From the NCBI GenBank assembly GCA_018713805.1, contig DVOF01000203.1, positions 1-7,705 on the forward strand: a stretch of DNA of 7,705 nucleotides, written 5' to 3'. The notes below the pieces were generated by a model. That model ran no database searches. It had not been told where the DNA came from and saw only the letters and a program-made list of their open reading frames with translations. Origin of the DNA: Candidatus Aphodoplasma excrementigallinarum (GTDB lineage: Bacteria; Bacillota; Clostridia; UBA1381; UMGS1253). Shown here one piece after another: positions 1-7,465 of this stretch. The position numbers were made by a program, and so were the translations under genes. Within the stretch, counting starts at the first letter, position 1; every line of letters starts with the position of its first letter.

Positions 1-1
1 A

Positions 2-2257
2 TCATACTTTTTTCAAATTTGCAAACATTGCCATCAAATTTTTTGTTTCACCATTTTCAAATTGAATCTGCACCTTATGGTCATTGCCCAGCGGCGTAAT
101 TGAAAGCACCTTTCCCCTGCCGAATTTTTTGTGCATGACCGTATCGCCCTCTACATAGTCGAGCTTGCCGCCGTTCCCGCTTGTTTTGCGCACATCGAAA
201 CTCTCAAACAGACTCGACTTTGTAGCGTTAGTAAACTGTGCAATCGTATTTTTCAGTATTCTCGACCGTTCTGCGCCGTTCAACGATACTGCCTGCACAT
301 TTTTCTTCTTTCTTCCGCCAAACTCAAACAGCAAGTCTTGCGGGATTTCCTGTACAAAACGCGACACGCGCGGATACGTCGTCTGCCCGAAAATCATACG
401 CGCCTGCGCTTTCGTGATATAGAGGTTTTCCTTTGCACGCGTAATGGCGACATAGCACAGCCGGCGCTCTTCCTCGATTTCTTCTTCGTCCACCATCGAC
501 CTCGTGCCCGGGAAAAGGCCCTCCTCCATACCGGCAAGAAACACGACCGGGAATTCCAGCCCCTTTGCAGAATGGATCGTCATGAGCGTAACAGCCGGCT
601 GGTCCTCGTCGTAATTGTCAATGTCGGAGATGAGGGAAACATTCTCCAAAAAGTCCGACAAAGACGGTTCCTCCGCAGACGCTTCATATTCCTTTACTAC
701 GGACATGAATTCGTCCAGGTTTTCCATTCTGCTCTGAGCCTCAATCGAATTCTCCAGCATCAAAGATTGCCGGTATCCCGTCTTGTCAAGCACCAAATCG
801 ACAAAATCCGTCAGGCGCATCTCCGGCTGCGACCGGCGAAGCAGGTCGATCATGTTCGTAAAGTCATTAAGCTTTACAGACGCACGCAACAGCTCGGAAT
901 ACAGATTTGCTTCTTTTATCACATCGTAAATGCTTGTACCGAGGCTGTCCGCGATATCCTGCGCATATCCGACCGTAGTCGCGCCAATCCCGCGCTTTGG
1001 CTCATTGATAATCCGCTTCAGGCTTACGCTGTCTGACGGGTTATGGATGACGCGCAGATAAGCAATGATATCTTTGATTTCCTTGCGGTCATAAAAGCGC
1101 AGGCCAGCCAGCACGCGGTAAGGGATTCCCTGTTTTAAGAGCATTTCCTCCAGTACGCGCGACTGCGCATTTGTCCGATACAGGATTACAAAATCGCTAA
1201 ACTGCCGCGCACTCTCCGAAACGAGACGGTCGATTTCCCGTGCAATGAAACGTCCTTCATCGTGTTCGTTTTCCGCGTCATAAAAATAAATCTTATCGCC
1301 TTCAGCGCCCTCGGTCCAAAGGTTTTTGCCCTTTCGTTTCCGGTTATGCGCAATCACGTCGTTTGCTGCATTTAAAATCGTCTGCGTGGAGCGGTAATTC
1401 TGCTCGAGCTTAATGACTTTTGCATCCGGGAATTCCTTCTCAAAGTCAAGAATATTGCGGATATTCGCGCCGCGGAATTTGTAAATACTCTGGTCGTCAT
1501 CCCCTACCACACACAGGTTCCGGTGTGCGGCGGACAGCAGTGAAATAAGCCGGTACTGCGCATTATTCGTGTCCTGGTACTCATCCACCATGATATAACG
1601 GAATTTTTTCTGATAATATTCCAGCGCGTCCGGATTTTCCTCAAAAAGGCGTACGGTATTGACAATAATATCGTCAAAGTCGAGCGCATTGTTAGCTTTC
1701 AATATGTTTTGATAGGATATGTAAAGCTGGGCGATTTTACTCATGCGGAAATCGCCGGCATATATCTTTTCAAACTCCTGCGGCCCAAGCAGGTCATCCT
1801 TTGCGTTGCTGATGTGCGCAAGCACAGAGCGCGGCGCAAAGTTTTTGTCCGACAGGTTGAGTTGTTTTAAGCAGTCCTTGATGACCATCTGCGAGTCAGC
1901 GCTGTCATAGATAACAAAACTGCTGTCATAGCCAAGCCGCGTAATATAGCGGCGAAGGATTTTGACGCACATGGAATGGAAAGTCGAAACCCAGATATCG
2001 TTTGCACTTTCGTCAAACAACCGTGCAACGCGCGTCTTCATCTCATTGGCCGCTTTATTCGTAAATGTAATCGCCAGAATATTGTACGGACGGACCTGCT
2101 TTTCAAGAAGCAGATACGCAATCCGGTTCACAAGCACAGTCGTCTTTCCGCTTCCTGCGCCTGCCAGAATCAAAAGCGGCCCCTCTGTATGGGTCACCGC
2201 CTCCCGCTGCATCGGGTTTAAGCCCGCAAAAAGCTCCTTTGTATCGAATTCACCCAT
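2..2257 (-). CDS. pcrA: ATP-dependent DNA helicase PcrA (UvrD/Rep family, SF1A)
   Basis: This is a 3'-5' DNA helicase translocase that acts in nucleotide excision repair, rolling-circle replication and removal of stalled RNA polymerase or recombination intermediates in the cytoplasm. All SF1A motifs are visible, numbered from the ATG start (751 aa): Q motif with Q17, Walker A GAGSGKT at 33-39, motif Ia TFTNKAANEMK, Walker B DEYQDT at 225-230, motif III GDDDQSIYKFRGA at 252-264, motif IV QNYRST at 286-291, motif V TIHSAKGLEF near 560-569, and motif VI with RRLCYVAITRAKE near 598-610. The C-terminal GDTVMHKKFGRGKV at 704-717 is the Tudor-like domain known in PcrA/UvrD. Length is normal for the family and nothing is truncated; the TGA stop is at 2-4. 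The frame is open upstream to a TTG at 2273-2275, but that codon overlaps the Shine-Dalgarno sequence, so the ATG at 2255-2257 is preferred. The gene is separated from the hydrogenase operon by a terminator and has its own candidate promoter. Confidence 0.96.
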   Translation of the reverse strand: MGEFDTKELFAGLNPMQREAVTHTEGPLLILAGAGSGKTTVLVNRIAYLLLEKQVRPYNILAITFTNKAANEMKTRVARLFDESANDIWVSTFHSMCVKILRRYITRLGYDSSFVIYDSADSQMVIKDCLKQLNLSDKNFAPRSVLAHISNAKDDLLGPQEFEKIYAGDFRMSKIAQLYISYQNILKANNALDFDDIIVNTVRLFEENPDALEYYQKKFRYIMVDEYQDTNNAQYRLISLLSAAHRNLCVVGDDDQSIYKFRGANIRNILDFEKEFPDAKVIKLEQNYRSTQTILNAANDVIAHNRKRKGKNLWTEGAEGDKIYFYDAENEHDEGRFIAREIDRLVSESARQFSDFVILYRTNAQSRVLEEMLLKQGIPYRVLAGLRFYDRKEIKDIIAYLRVIHNPSDSVSLKRIINEPKRGIGATTVGYAQDIADSLGTSIYDVIKEANLYSELLRASVKLNDFTNMIDLLRRSQPEMRLTDFVDLVLDKTGYRQSLMLENSIEAQSRMENLDEFMSVVKEYEASAEEPSLSDFLENVSLISDIDNYDEDQPAVTLMTIHSAKGLEFPVVFLAGMEEGLFPGTRSMVDEEEIEEERRLCYVAITRAKENLYITKAQARMIFGQTTYPRVSRFVQEIPQDLLFEFGGRKKKNVQAVSLNGAERSRILKNTIAQFTNATKSSLFESFDVRKTSGNGGKLDYVEGDTVMHKKFGRGKVLSITPLGNDHKVQIQFENGETKNLMAMFANLKKV

Positions 2258-2268
2258 TTTGTTTTTGT

Positions 2269-2273
2269 CCTCC
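2269..2273 (-). promoter_or_regulatory. Ribosome binding site that sets the pcrA start
   Basis: The minus strand reads GGAGG here, 11 bases before the ATG at 2255-2257. The upstream in-frame TTG at 2273-2275 shares a base with this motif and has no Shine-Dalgarno sequence of its own. The protein is therefore best started at MGEFDTKELF, giving 751 residues rather than 757. Confidence 0.75.
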
Positions 2274-2299
2274 AATTTGTTCTCAATTCATACTATATT

Positions 2300-2328
2300 A
2301 TTGTACCGCATTTTTAACAGAATGGAAA
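2300..2328 (-). promoter_or_regulatory. Candidate sigma-A promoter for pcrA
   Basis: On the minus strand, TTTCCA (2323-2328, 4 of 6 to the -35 consensus) is followed after 17 bases by TACAAT (2300-2305, 5 of 6 to the -10 consensus). It lies downstream of the hydrogenase terminator and about 45 bases before the pcrA ATG. The position is what an independent pcrA promoter needs, but AT-rich DNA gives chance matches, so this is a prediction only. Confidence 0.45.
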
Positions 2329-2353
2329 GGGAAATCCGAAAATTTGTTCATTT

Positions 2354-2401
2354 AAAAACAAAAAAATTCAGCGTAAAACCGGATTGCGGTCTTACGCTGA
2401 A
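2354..2401 (-). terminator. Rho-independent terminator of the hydrogenase operon
   Basis: The inverted repeat TTCAGCGTAA (2367-2376) / TTACGCTGAA (2392-2401) gives a 10-bp stem. In the minus-strand RNA it continues through a G-U pair (2377/2391) and four more pairs (2378-2381 with 2387-2390) to a 5-base loop, about 15 bp in all. It is followed directly by seven T, one G and five T (2366 down to 2354). The hairpin begins 25 bases after the hndD stop codon. There is no matching T tract on the plus-strand side, so it should act only on minus-strand transcripts, ending the hnd operon before pcrA. Confidence 0.93.
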
Positions 2402-2425
2402 CCACTGTTCATATATAAAACATTA

Positions 2426-4171
2426 TCAATACAAGTCCCGCTTCACGTAATGCGTATGCAGAAGCTCATGCGCTTTGTGCGAACCTGGCTTTTCAAAATA
2501 CTCGTCATAGAGCTTTTTAATCACTGGATTCTCATGCGACTTCCGGATCGGGAGCGATTTGTCCTCCGTGTAAAGCGCCTTTGCACGCTTCGCCTTCAAG
2601 TCGATGTCCATATGCACCTTCGCCGGAACGATCGGCTGACCGCCGCCCGTTACACAGCCGCCTGGGCAAGCCATGATCTCAACAAAATCATACGTTTCTT
2701 CCCCAGCCTTGATAGCGTCGAGCAGCTTTCTCGCATTGCCAAGGCCATGTGCGACTGCGGCGCGAATCGTTTTCCCCGCAATCTCTACTTCAGCGCGCTT
2801 GATACCGTCCGTGCCGCGAACGACATTGTAGCTGTCCTCCGGTACGCTCTCTCCGGAGAGCACGTCGGCAACCGTGCGAAGCGCCGCCTCCATAACGCCG
2901 CCTGTCGCGCCGAAGATAACGCCTGCGCCCGTCGCCGCACCAAAGGGATTCTCGAACTCCTCGTCCGGAAGCTTTACAAAGTCAATGCCAGCCTCTTTGA
3001 TCATGCGCGCAAGCTCGCGCGTCGTCAAAACGATATCAACATCCTGCAGTCCATTGTGGGAAAGCTCCTCCCGTCCAGCCTCAAACTTCTTCGCCGTGCA
3101 CGGCATGATCGACACGTTTACGATAGTTTTCGGGTCAATGCCTTCCTTTTCCGCATAATAAGACTTGATTACCGCACCGAACATCTCATGCGGTGACTTT
3201 GCAGAAGAAAGATTGTCCAGAAATTCCGGATAATTATGCTCGCAGAACTTTACCCAGCCGGGGCTGCACGACGTAATGACCGGAAGCTTTCCGCCGTTCG
3301 TAATGCGGTCGATTACCTCCGTGCCCTCTTCCATGATGGTGAGGTCCGCGCCCGTATCGGTGTCAAACACCTTGCTGAAACCGAGCCGGCGCAGCGCAGC
3401 AACCATTTTGCCCGTTACCGGCGTGCCGATTTCCATCCCAAACTCCTCGCCGAGCGCAGCGCGCACAGCCGGAGCAGTCTGTACTACGACATACTTTGTC
3501 TCATCATGGATTGCATCCCAAACCTTTGCGGTATCGTCCTTTTCATACAGCGCGCCAACCGGACATGCTACGATACACTGTCCGCAGTTTACGCACGCAA
3601 CCTCGCCAAGCGATTTATCAAACGCGCAGCCGATGTTTGTCGCAAAACCACGCTGCTTTGCATCGATAACGCCGACCGTCTGCACATTCTTGCAGACGCT
3701 GACGCAGCGGCGGCACAAAATACATTTGTTGTTGTCGCGCACGATGGACGGCGACAGGTCGTCGATCTTGGCTCTGCTGCCGCTCTCGCTGCTCTCATAC
3801 GGCAGCTCGTTGATGCCGAGCTCTTCCGCCATGGACTGAAGCTCGCAGTTGCGGTTGCGGACGCAGGTCAGACATGCTTTATCATGGTTTGACAGAATCA
3901 GTTCAAGCGTCGTCTTTCTCGACTCACGCACGAGCGGAGAGTTGGTGTAAACCTCCATCCCCTCGTTGATCGGATAGACGCACGCCGCCTGTAAGCTTCT
4001 TGCGCCCTTGATTTCCACAACACACATACGGCAGGAGCCGATCTGGTTTACATCTTTCAAATAACACAGTGTAGGAATATCGATATTGGCAAGACGCGCA
4101 GCCTCTAAAACCGTGGACCCCTTCGGGGCGCTCACGTCAATGCCATTGATTTTCAAATTGACCATTTCCAT
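2426..4171 (-). CDS. hndD: [FeFe] hydrogenase catalytic subunit (HndD/HydA, NADH-linked group A)
   Basis: This is the catalytic subunit that reversibly reduces protons to H2 at a [4Fe-4S]-[2Fe] H-cluster. In a 581-aa protein the order is as follows. An N-terminal plant-type [2Fe-2S] domain has C36, C47, C50 and C64. A NuoG-like His/Cys3 [4Fe-4S] site has H96, C100, C103 and C109. Two ferredoxin [4Fe-4S] clusters use C150/153/156/160 and C193/196/199/203. The H-domain carries the three signatures: L1 TSCSPGW (C302), L2 MPCTAKKFE (C358, K361, E364) and L3 MACPGGCVTGGGQP (C502, C506). The iron-hydrogenase small-subunit domain follows (about 515-575), ending LLHTHYVKRDLY. Unlike the usual TSCCPxW, residue 303, the proton-relay cysteine position, is Ser. 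There is no extra C-terminal cluster domain. The ATG follows AAGGAG at a 9-base spacing. It is the last gene of the operon, 24 bases after hndC. Subunit-level assignment is secure; NAD versus NADP use is inferred. Confidence 0.96.
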   Translation of the reverse strand: MEMVNLKINGIDVSAPKGSTVLEAARLANIDIPTLCYLKDVNQIGSCRMCVVEIKGARSLQAACVYPINEGMEVYTNSPLVRESRKTTLELILSNHDKACLTCVRNRNCELQSMAEELGINELPYESSESGSRAKIDDLSPSIVRDNNKCILCRRCVSVCKNVQTVGVIDAKQRGFATNIGCAFDKSLGEVACVNCGQCIVACPVGALYEKDDTAKVWDAIHDETKYVVVQTAPAVRAALGEEFGMEIGTPVTGKMVAALRRLGFSKVFDTDTGADLTIMEEGTEVIDRITNGGKLPVITSCSPGWVKFCEHNYPEFLDNLSSAKSPHEMFGAVIKSYYAEKEGIDPKTIVNVSIMPCTAKKFEAGREELSHNGLQDVDIVLTTRELARMIKEAGIDFVKLPDEEFENPFGAATGAGVIFGATGGVMEAALRTVADVLSGESVPEDSYNVVRGTDGIKRAEVEIAGKTIRAAVAHGLGNARKLLDAIKAGEETYDFVEIMACPGGCVTGGGQPIVPAKVHMDIDLKAKRAKALYTEDKSLPIRKSHENPVIKKLYDEYFEKPGSHKAHELLHTHYVKRDLY

Positions 4172-4195
4172 TGTTCTTTTCTCCTTTCCGGCGTT

Positions 4196-5992
4196 TTATT
4201 TCGAGATGGCTTTGAACGGGCACTTGCTCTCGCATGCGCCGCACTTGATACACTTATCGGTATCAATCTTATACGGCAGCTTCCGCTCGCCGCTGATTGC
4301 TCCGACAGGGCACTGCTTTGCACAGATGCCGCAGCCTCTGCATTTCACCGGATCAATGCTGTAGCTTACAAGTCCCTTACATACGCCGGCAGGACATTTT
4401 TTGTCGACCACATGGGCAATATACTCGTCCCTGAAATACCGCAGGGTACTCAAAATCGGGTTCGGAGCCGTCTGGCCAAGGCCGCAGAGCGACGACTGCT
4501 TTACCATGTTGCACAGCCGCTCAAGCCGGTCGATATCCTCCAGCGTACCCGTACCGTTTGTGATCTTTTCCAATATCTCAAGCATACGCTTTGTACCAAT
4601 ACGGCACGGCGCACATTTCCCGCACGATTCATCCACCGTAAACTCGAGGAAGAACTTTGCGATATCGACCATACAGGTGTCTTCGTCCATAACAATCAAG
4701 CCGCCAGACCCCATCATGGCGCCAATACTGATAAGCGAATCGTAGTCAATCGGCGTGTCAATGAGCGAAGCCGGGATACATCCGCCGGACGGGCCGCCCG
4801 TCTGCGCTGCCTTAAATTTCTTGCCGTTCGGGATACCGCCGCCGATTTCTTCTATAATTTCGCGCAGGGTCGTACCCATCGGAACCTCCACAAGGCCGGT
4901 GTTGTTGATCTTGCCGCCCAGCGCAAACACCTTTGTGCCCTTGCTCTTTTCTGTTCCAATTGTATTAAACCATTCCGCGCCCTTGTTGATAATAACCGGA
5001 ATATTTGCGTACGTTTCTACGTTGTTGAGGATTGTAGGCTTGCCAAACAAGCCCTTTACCGCCGGGAACGGCGGACGGCAGCGCGGCTCGCCGCGTTTGC
5101 CCTCGATGGAAGTCATCAGTGCCGTCTCTTCGCCGCACACAAATGCGCCGGCGCCAAGACGGATATCAACGTCAAAGCAGAAGTCTGTGCCAAAAATGTT
5201 TTTCCCAAGCAGGCCGTATTCCCGCGCCTGATCGATCGCAATTTTCAGACGCTGAACAGCGATCGGGTACTCCGCACGGATGTAAATATAACCCTGCGTT
5301 GCGCCGATTGCATAACCTGCAATCGCCATGGCTTCAATAACCGAGTGCGGGTCGCCTTCCAGAACAGAACGGTCCATGAATGCGCCCGGGTCGCCTTCGT
5401 CTGCGTTACAACATACATACTTCTGATCTGCTACCGATTTGGAGGCAAAGTCCCACTTTACGCCGGTCGGGAAGCCTGCGCCGCCCCGCCCGCGAAGGCC
5501 GGACGCCTTGATTTCTGCAATCAGTTCCTCCGGCGTCATCTCTGTCAAAACCTTGCCCAGTGCCTTATAACCGTCAAATGCGATATATTCTTCAATCTTT
5601 TCCGGATTGATCACGCCGCAGTTGCGCAGCGCAATACGCATCTGCTTTTTATAGAAGTCAACCTCATTGAGCGACTTGATTTTCCCTTCTTCTTCATGCA
5701 CCGTTTCCGAATAGAGCAGGCGCTTTACGATCCTGCCCTTTACAAGGTGTTCCGACACGATCTCTTTGATGTCCTCGGGCTTTACCATGCTGTAAAACGC
5801 GCCCTCCGGATAAACGACCATAATCGGCCCCAACGCGCAGAGGCCGAAGCAGCCGGTTTTTACAACCATGACTTCTTTATCAATGCCCTGCTCCTTGAGC
5901 TGCGTTTCCAGCTCGTCAATAATCTTCTGCGAGCCCGACGACGTACATCCTGTACCGCCGCAGACTAACACATGGCTCCTGTATAACTCCAT
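4196..5992 (-). CDS. hndC: NuoF-like flavoprotein subunit of NADH-linked [FeFe] hydrogenase (HndC/HydB)
   Basis: This is the NADH-oxidising, FMN-bearing subunit, thought in this family to host electron bifurcation between NADH and ferredoxin. The 598-aa protein has four parts. A thioredoxin-like [2Fe-2S] domain has CGGTGC (C11, C16) and GCFGLC (C48, C52). The NuoF core has the glycine-rich FMN/NADH loop GLRGRGGAGFPTG at 165-177, then GAGAFVCGEETAL at 280-292. The NuoF [4Fe-4S] site has ESCGKCAPC (C457, C460, C463) plus C503 in SLCGLG. The C-terminal tail carries two ferredoxin [4Fe-4S] motifs (C551/554/557/561 and C581/584/587/591), a tail that complex I NuoF lacks and HydB/HndC has. H527, C533 and C538 just before the tail could form a metal site; this is inference. 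The ATG has AGGAGG at 6003-6008, 10 bases upstream. The 50-base gap before it shows only this ribosome binding site. The stop is TAA. Length matches the family. Confidence 0.96.
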   Translation of the reverse strand: MELYRSHVLVCGGTGCTSSGSQKIIDELETQLKEQGIDKEVMVVKTGCFGLCALGPIMVVYPEGAFYSMVKPEDIKEIVSEHLVKGRIVKRLLYSETVHEEEGKIKSLNEVDFYKKQMRIALRNCGVINPEKIEEYIAFDGYKALGKVLTEMTPEELIAEIKASGLRGRGGAGFPTGVKWDFASKSVADQKYVCCNADEGDPGAFMDRSVLEGDPHSVIEAMAIAGYAIGATQGYIYIRAEYPIAVQRLKIAIDQAREYGLLGKNIFGTDFCFDVDIRLGAGAFVCGEETALMTSIEGKRGEPRCRPPFPAVKGLFGKPTILNNVETYANIPVIINKGAEWFNTIGTEKSKGTKVFALGGKINNTGLVEVPMGTTLREIIEEIGGGIPNGKKFKAAQTGGPSGGCIPASLIDTPIDYDSLISIGAMMGSGGLIVMDEDTCMVDIAKFFLEFTVDESCGKCAPCRIGTKRMLEILEKITNGTGTLEDIDRLERLCNMVKQSSLCGLGQTAPNPILSTLRYFRDEYIAHVVDKKCPAGVCKGLVSYSIDPVKCRGCGICAKQCPVGAISGERKLPYKIDTDKCIKCGACESKCPFKAISK

Positions 5993-6042
5993 TTCTACGA
6001 GTCCTCCTCTGTTCTATTTAAAAAACTGAATCTTTCCAAAAT

Positions 6043-6414
6043 TTATTTGTCAACCTCGCCAATCGTGTACTCTGCGCACGGCTTGCCGTTCACGATGTGC
6101 TCTGCAACGACGCGGCGCGCCTTTTCCGGGTCCATTTTCGCATAGGTAACCTTTTCTTTACCAGGCATATATACCTCGACGATCGGCTCAAGCCGGCACA
6201 TGCCAATGCAGCCAGTCTGCTCCACTTTAACGTCGAGCAGTTTCCTTTTTGCAACCTCCTCCACAAAAGCATTCAAAACCGGGCGCGCGCCAGCAGCAAT
6301 CCCGCATGTTGCCATTCCGACAACGACGCGGATCCCATCCTGCCGGTCGTGACGCATATTGATCTGATTCAGGGCGCTTTCCCTGATTTTACTCAATTCC
6401 TCTAACGATTTCAC
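6043..6414 (-). CDS. hndB: Thioredoxin-like (2Fe-2S) ferredoxin-domain protein (HndB-like)
   Basis: This small soluble subunit of 123 aa is of the HndB type, found between the NuoE-like and NuoF-like genes in NAD(P)-linked hydrogenase operons. It has a thioredoxin-like [2Fe-2S] fold signature: MATCGIAAGA around C37, then QTGCIGMC with C69 and C73, followed by the LEPIVEVY strand. The usual second cysteine of the CxxxxC half-site is absent (position 42 is Gly). C113 is the only other cysteine, so cluster binding is uncertain. Residues 64-120 closely resemble residues 43-98 of HndC, suggesting a shared origin. The start is GTG (6412-6414), placed by a GGAGG 9 bases upstream inside the end of the previous gene. 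It begins 2 bases after that gene's stop, so translation is probably coupled. The role, electron transfer or structural, is not shown by sequence. Confidence 0.9.
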   Translation of the reverse strand: MKSLEELSKIRESALNQINMRHDRQDGIRVVVGMATCGIAAGARPVLNAFVEEVAKRKLLDVKVEQTGCIGMCRLEPIVEVYMPGKEKVTYAKMDPEKARRVVAEHIVNGKPCAEYTIGEVDK

Positions 6415-6416
6415 GA

Positions 6417-6965
6417 TTAAGCACCTCCATGTAAATTAGAAATCCCTTCCTGTAAAAACTCTTTCAGCCAAAGGCTGACCTGCATATCCGACAGCGGCAC
6501 CCCGTTCAATATCGATTTCATATCCCGCGTGTCCGCCACAAACTGTTCGTCTTCCACCCGATGCGTATAGACAAAGTCAAGCCCGGGATTGCATGTGATC
6601 AGCGTATGTATTACGCCGGCAATATCGCCCAGCGGCTGCCGGTCAATGTGGGAATAGCCAAAACGCGCAAAAACGGTCGTTCCCACGCCGACCTCGCTCT
6701 CGATCCGGAAGTCGCCTCCCGTAGAAAGCGCCGCCTCCCGGAAAAGCGGGATACCAAGCCCGACCCGGCGCGTTGTCCGCGTCGTATAAAAGGGGTCAAG
6801 AACCTTTTTTACCTTTTCTTCATCCATCCCCCTACCGTTGTCCCGAATCACAATATCAAGCGTATCGGAGCGCGGGCATTCCGCGACCGTGATCTCAATC
6901 AAGGTCGCCTCCGCCGCAATCGAATTCTGCGCAATGTCCAATATGTGTAACGCTAACTCCTGCAT
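6417..6965 (-). CDS. HATPase_c (GHKL) ATP-binding protein encoded inside the hydrogenase operon
   Basis: This 182-aa protein has the GHKL/histidine-kinase ATPase fold: N box HILDIAQNSIAA (N14), G1 box DNGRGMD (D42, G44, G46), F box DPFYTTR (57-63) and G2 box RRVGLGIPLF (G69, G71), closing with GVGTT at 93-97. It lacks the dimerisation/phospho-acceptor His domain, any sensor domain and any membrane segment, so it is not a complete sensor kinase. It resembles free-standing ATPases such as anti-sigma-factor-type kinases. Residues from about 105 to 182 lie beyond the ATPase fold and match nothing I recognise. The ATG is 4 bases after the hndA stop with no clear Shine-Dalgarno sequence, suggesting translational coupling, and the gene's last codons hold the ribosome binding site of hndB. 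I recall related ATPase genes beside clostridial and acetogen hydrogenase clusters, but know of no proven role. The substrate or partner is unknown. Confidence 0.85.
   Translation of the reverse strand: MQELALHILDIAQNSIAAEATLIEITVAECPRSDTLDIVIRDNGRGMDEEKVKKVLDPFYTTRTTRRVGLGIPLFREAALSTGGDFRIESEVGVGTTVFARFGYSHIDRQPLGDIAGVIHTLITCNPGLDFVYTHRVEDEQFVADTRDMKSILNGVPLSDMQVSLWLKEFLQEGISNLHGGA
6424..6428 (-). promoter_or_regulatory. Ribosome binding site for the GTG start of hndB
   Basis: The minus strand reads GGAGG within the last codons (His-Gly-Gly-Ala) of the ATPase gene, 9 bases before the GTG at 6412-6414. The next internal Met codon of hndB is at residue 20 and would remove the N-terminal helix. 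GTG is therefore chosen as the start. Confidence 0.8.
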
Positions 6966-6969
6966 AGCA

Positions 6970-7458
6970 TCAATATTTGCTCAAAATACCATCCACATCA
7001 TCCACCGTCAGCCTGCCGTAAACGTCGTCGTTTACAGTCAGTACCGGTGCAAGGCCGCACGCGCCAATACAGCGGGTCGCATCAAGCGAATACTTTCCGT
7101 CCGAGCTGCACTCGCCTACCTCGATCCCAAGCCGCTCCTTGATCTTATCCAAGATATCGCCGGAGCCTTTTACATAACAAGCCGTTCCAAGACAGACCGC
7201 AATCTTGTATTCGCCCTTCGGATAGAGGGAGAACTGCGCATAAAACGTAACAACGCCGTAAATTTCCGCCATTGTGTAGGATGTGTTTTCAGCAATGATC
7301 TGCTGAACCTCAAGCGGAAGATAACCGTAAATCTCCTGTGCTTCCTGAAGAATCGGCATCAGGGAGCCTTCCTGCCCCTTATGGTTTTCAATTACCTGCA
7401 GCAGCTGTTCCTCCTGCTGCTTCGTGCCCTTAAAAGCACTGACTTTTTTTTCACTCAT
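6970..7458 (-). CDS. hndA: NuoE-like [2Fe-2S] subunit of NADH-linked [FeFe] hydrogenase (HndA/HydC)
   Basis: This 162-aa subunit is homologous to the 24-kDa (NuoE) subunit of complex I. It packs against the NuoF-like subunit and carries one [2Fe-2S] cluster. The N-terminal helical part includes GSLMPILQEAQEIYGYLP (31-48) and AEIYGVVTFYAQFSLYP (64-80), both typical of NuoE. The thioredoxin-like domain then shows VCLGTAC (C89, C94) and CIGACGLAP (C130, C134), the four cluster ligands. It ends TVDDVDGILSKY. The length is that of stand-alone HndA/HydC proteins and nothing is missing. The ATG at 7456-7458 follows AGGAGG (7466-7471) at 7 bases. It is the first gene of the operon, directly behind the promoter and Rex box. 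The hndA name follows the Desulfovibrio HndABCD convention; hydC in Thermotoga-type nomenclature is equivalent. Confidence 0.95.
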   Translation of the reverse strand: MSEKKVSAFKGTKQQEEQLLQVIENHKGQEGSLMPILQEAQEIYGYLPLEVQQIIAENTSYTMAEIYGVVTFYAQFSLYPKGEYKIAVCLGTACYVKGSGDILDKIKERLGIEVGECSSDGKYSLDATRCIGACGLAPVLTVNDDVYGRLTVDDVDGILSKY

Positions 7459-7465
7459 TATAGGT

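Noticed and set aside
2323..2425. CRISPR, IS ends or attachment sites in the intergenic regions
   Set aside because: No direct repeats, target-site duplications or transposase remnants were seen; the only repeats are the terminator arms.
4412..5968. A 518-codon open frame on the plus strand opposite hndC, and similar long plus-strand frames at 131-1036, 2384-3196 and 3236-3892
   Set aside because: They lie wholly or mostly antisense to strongly identified conserved genes, show no domain or motif that I recognise, and arise from codon bias of the true minus-strand genes.
6417..6965. Annotation as a two-component sensor histidine kinase
   Set aside because: Only the ATPase boxes are present; there is no H box, sensor domain or transmembrane segment, and no response regulator gene in the window.
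4196..7458. Reading the NuoE/NuoF genes as part of respiratory complex I
   Set aside because: HndC has an N-terminal [2Fe-2S] domain and a C-terminal double [4Fe-4S] tail, and the operon ends in a hydrogenase with an H-cluster; no membrane nuo genes are present.
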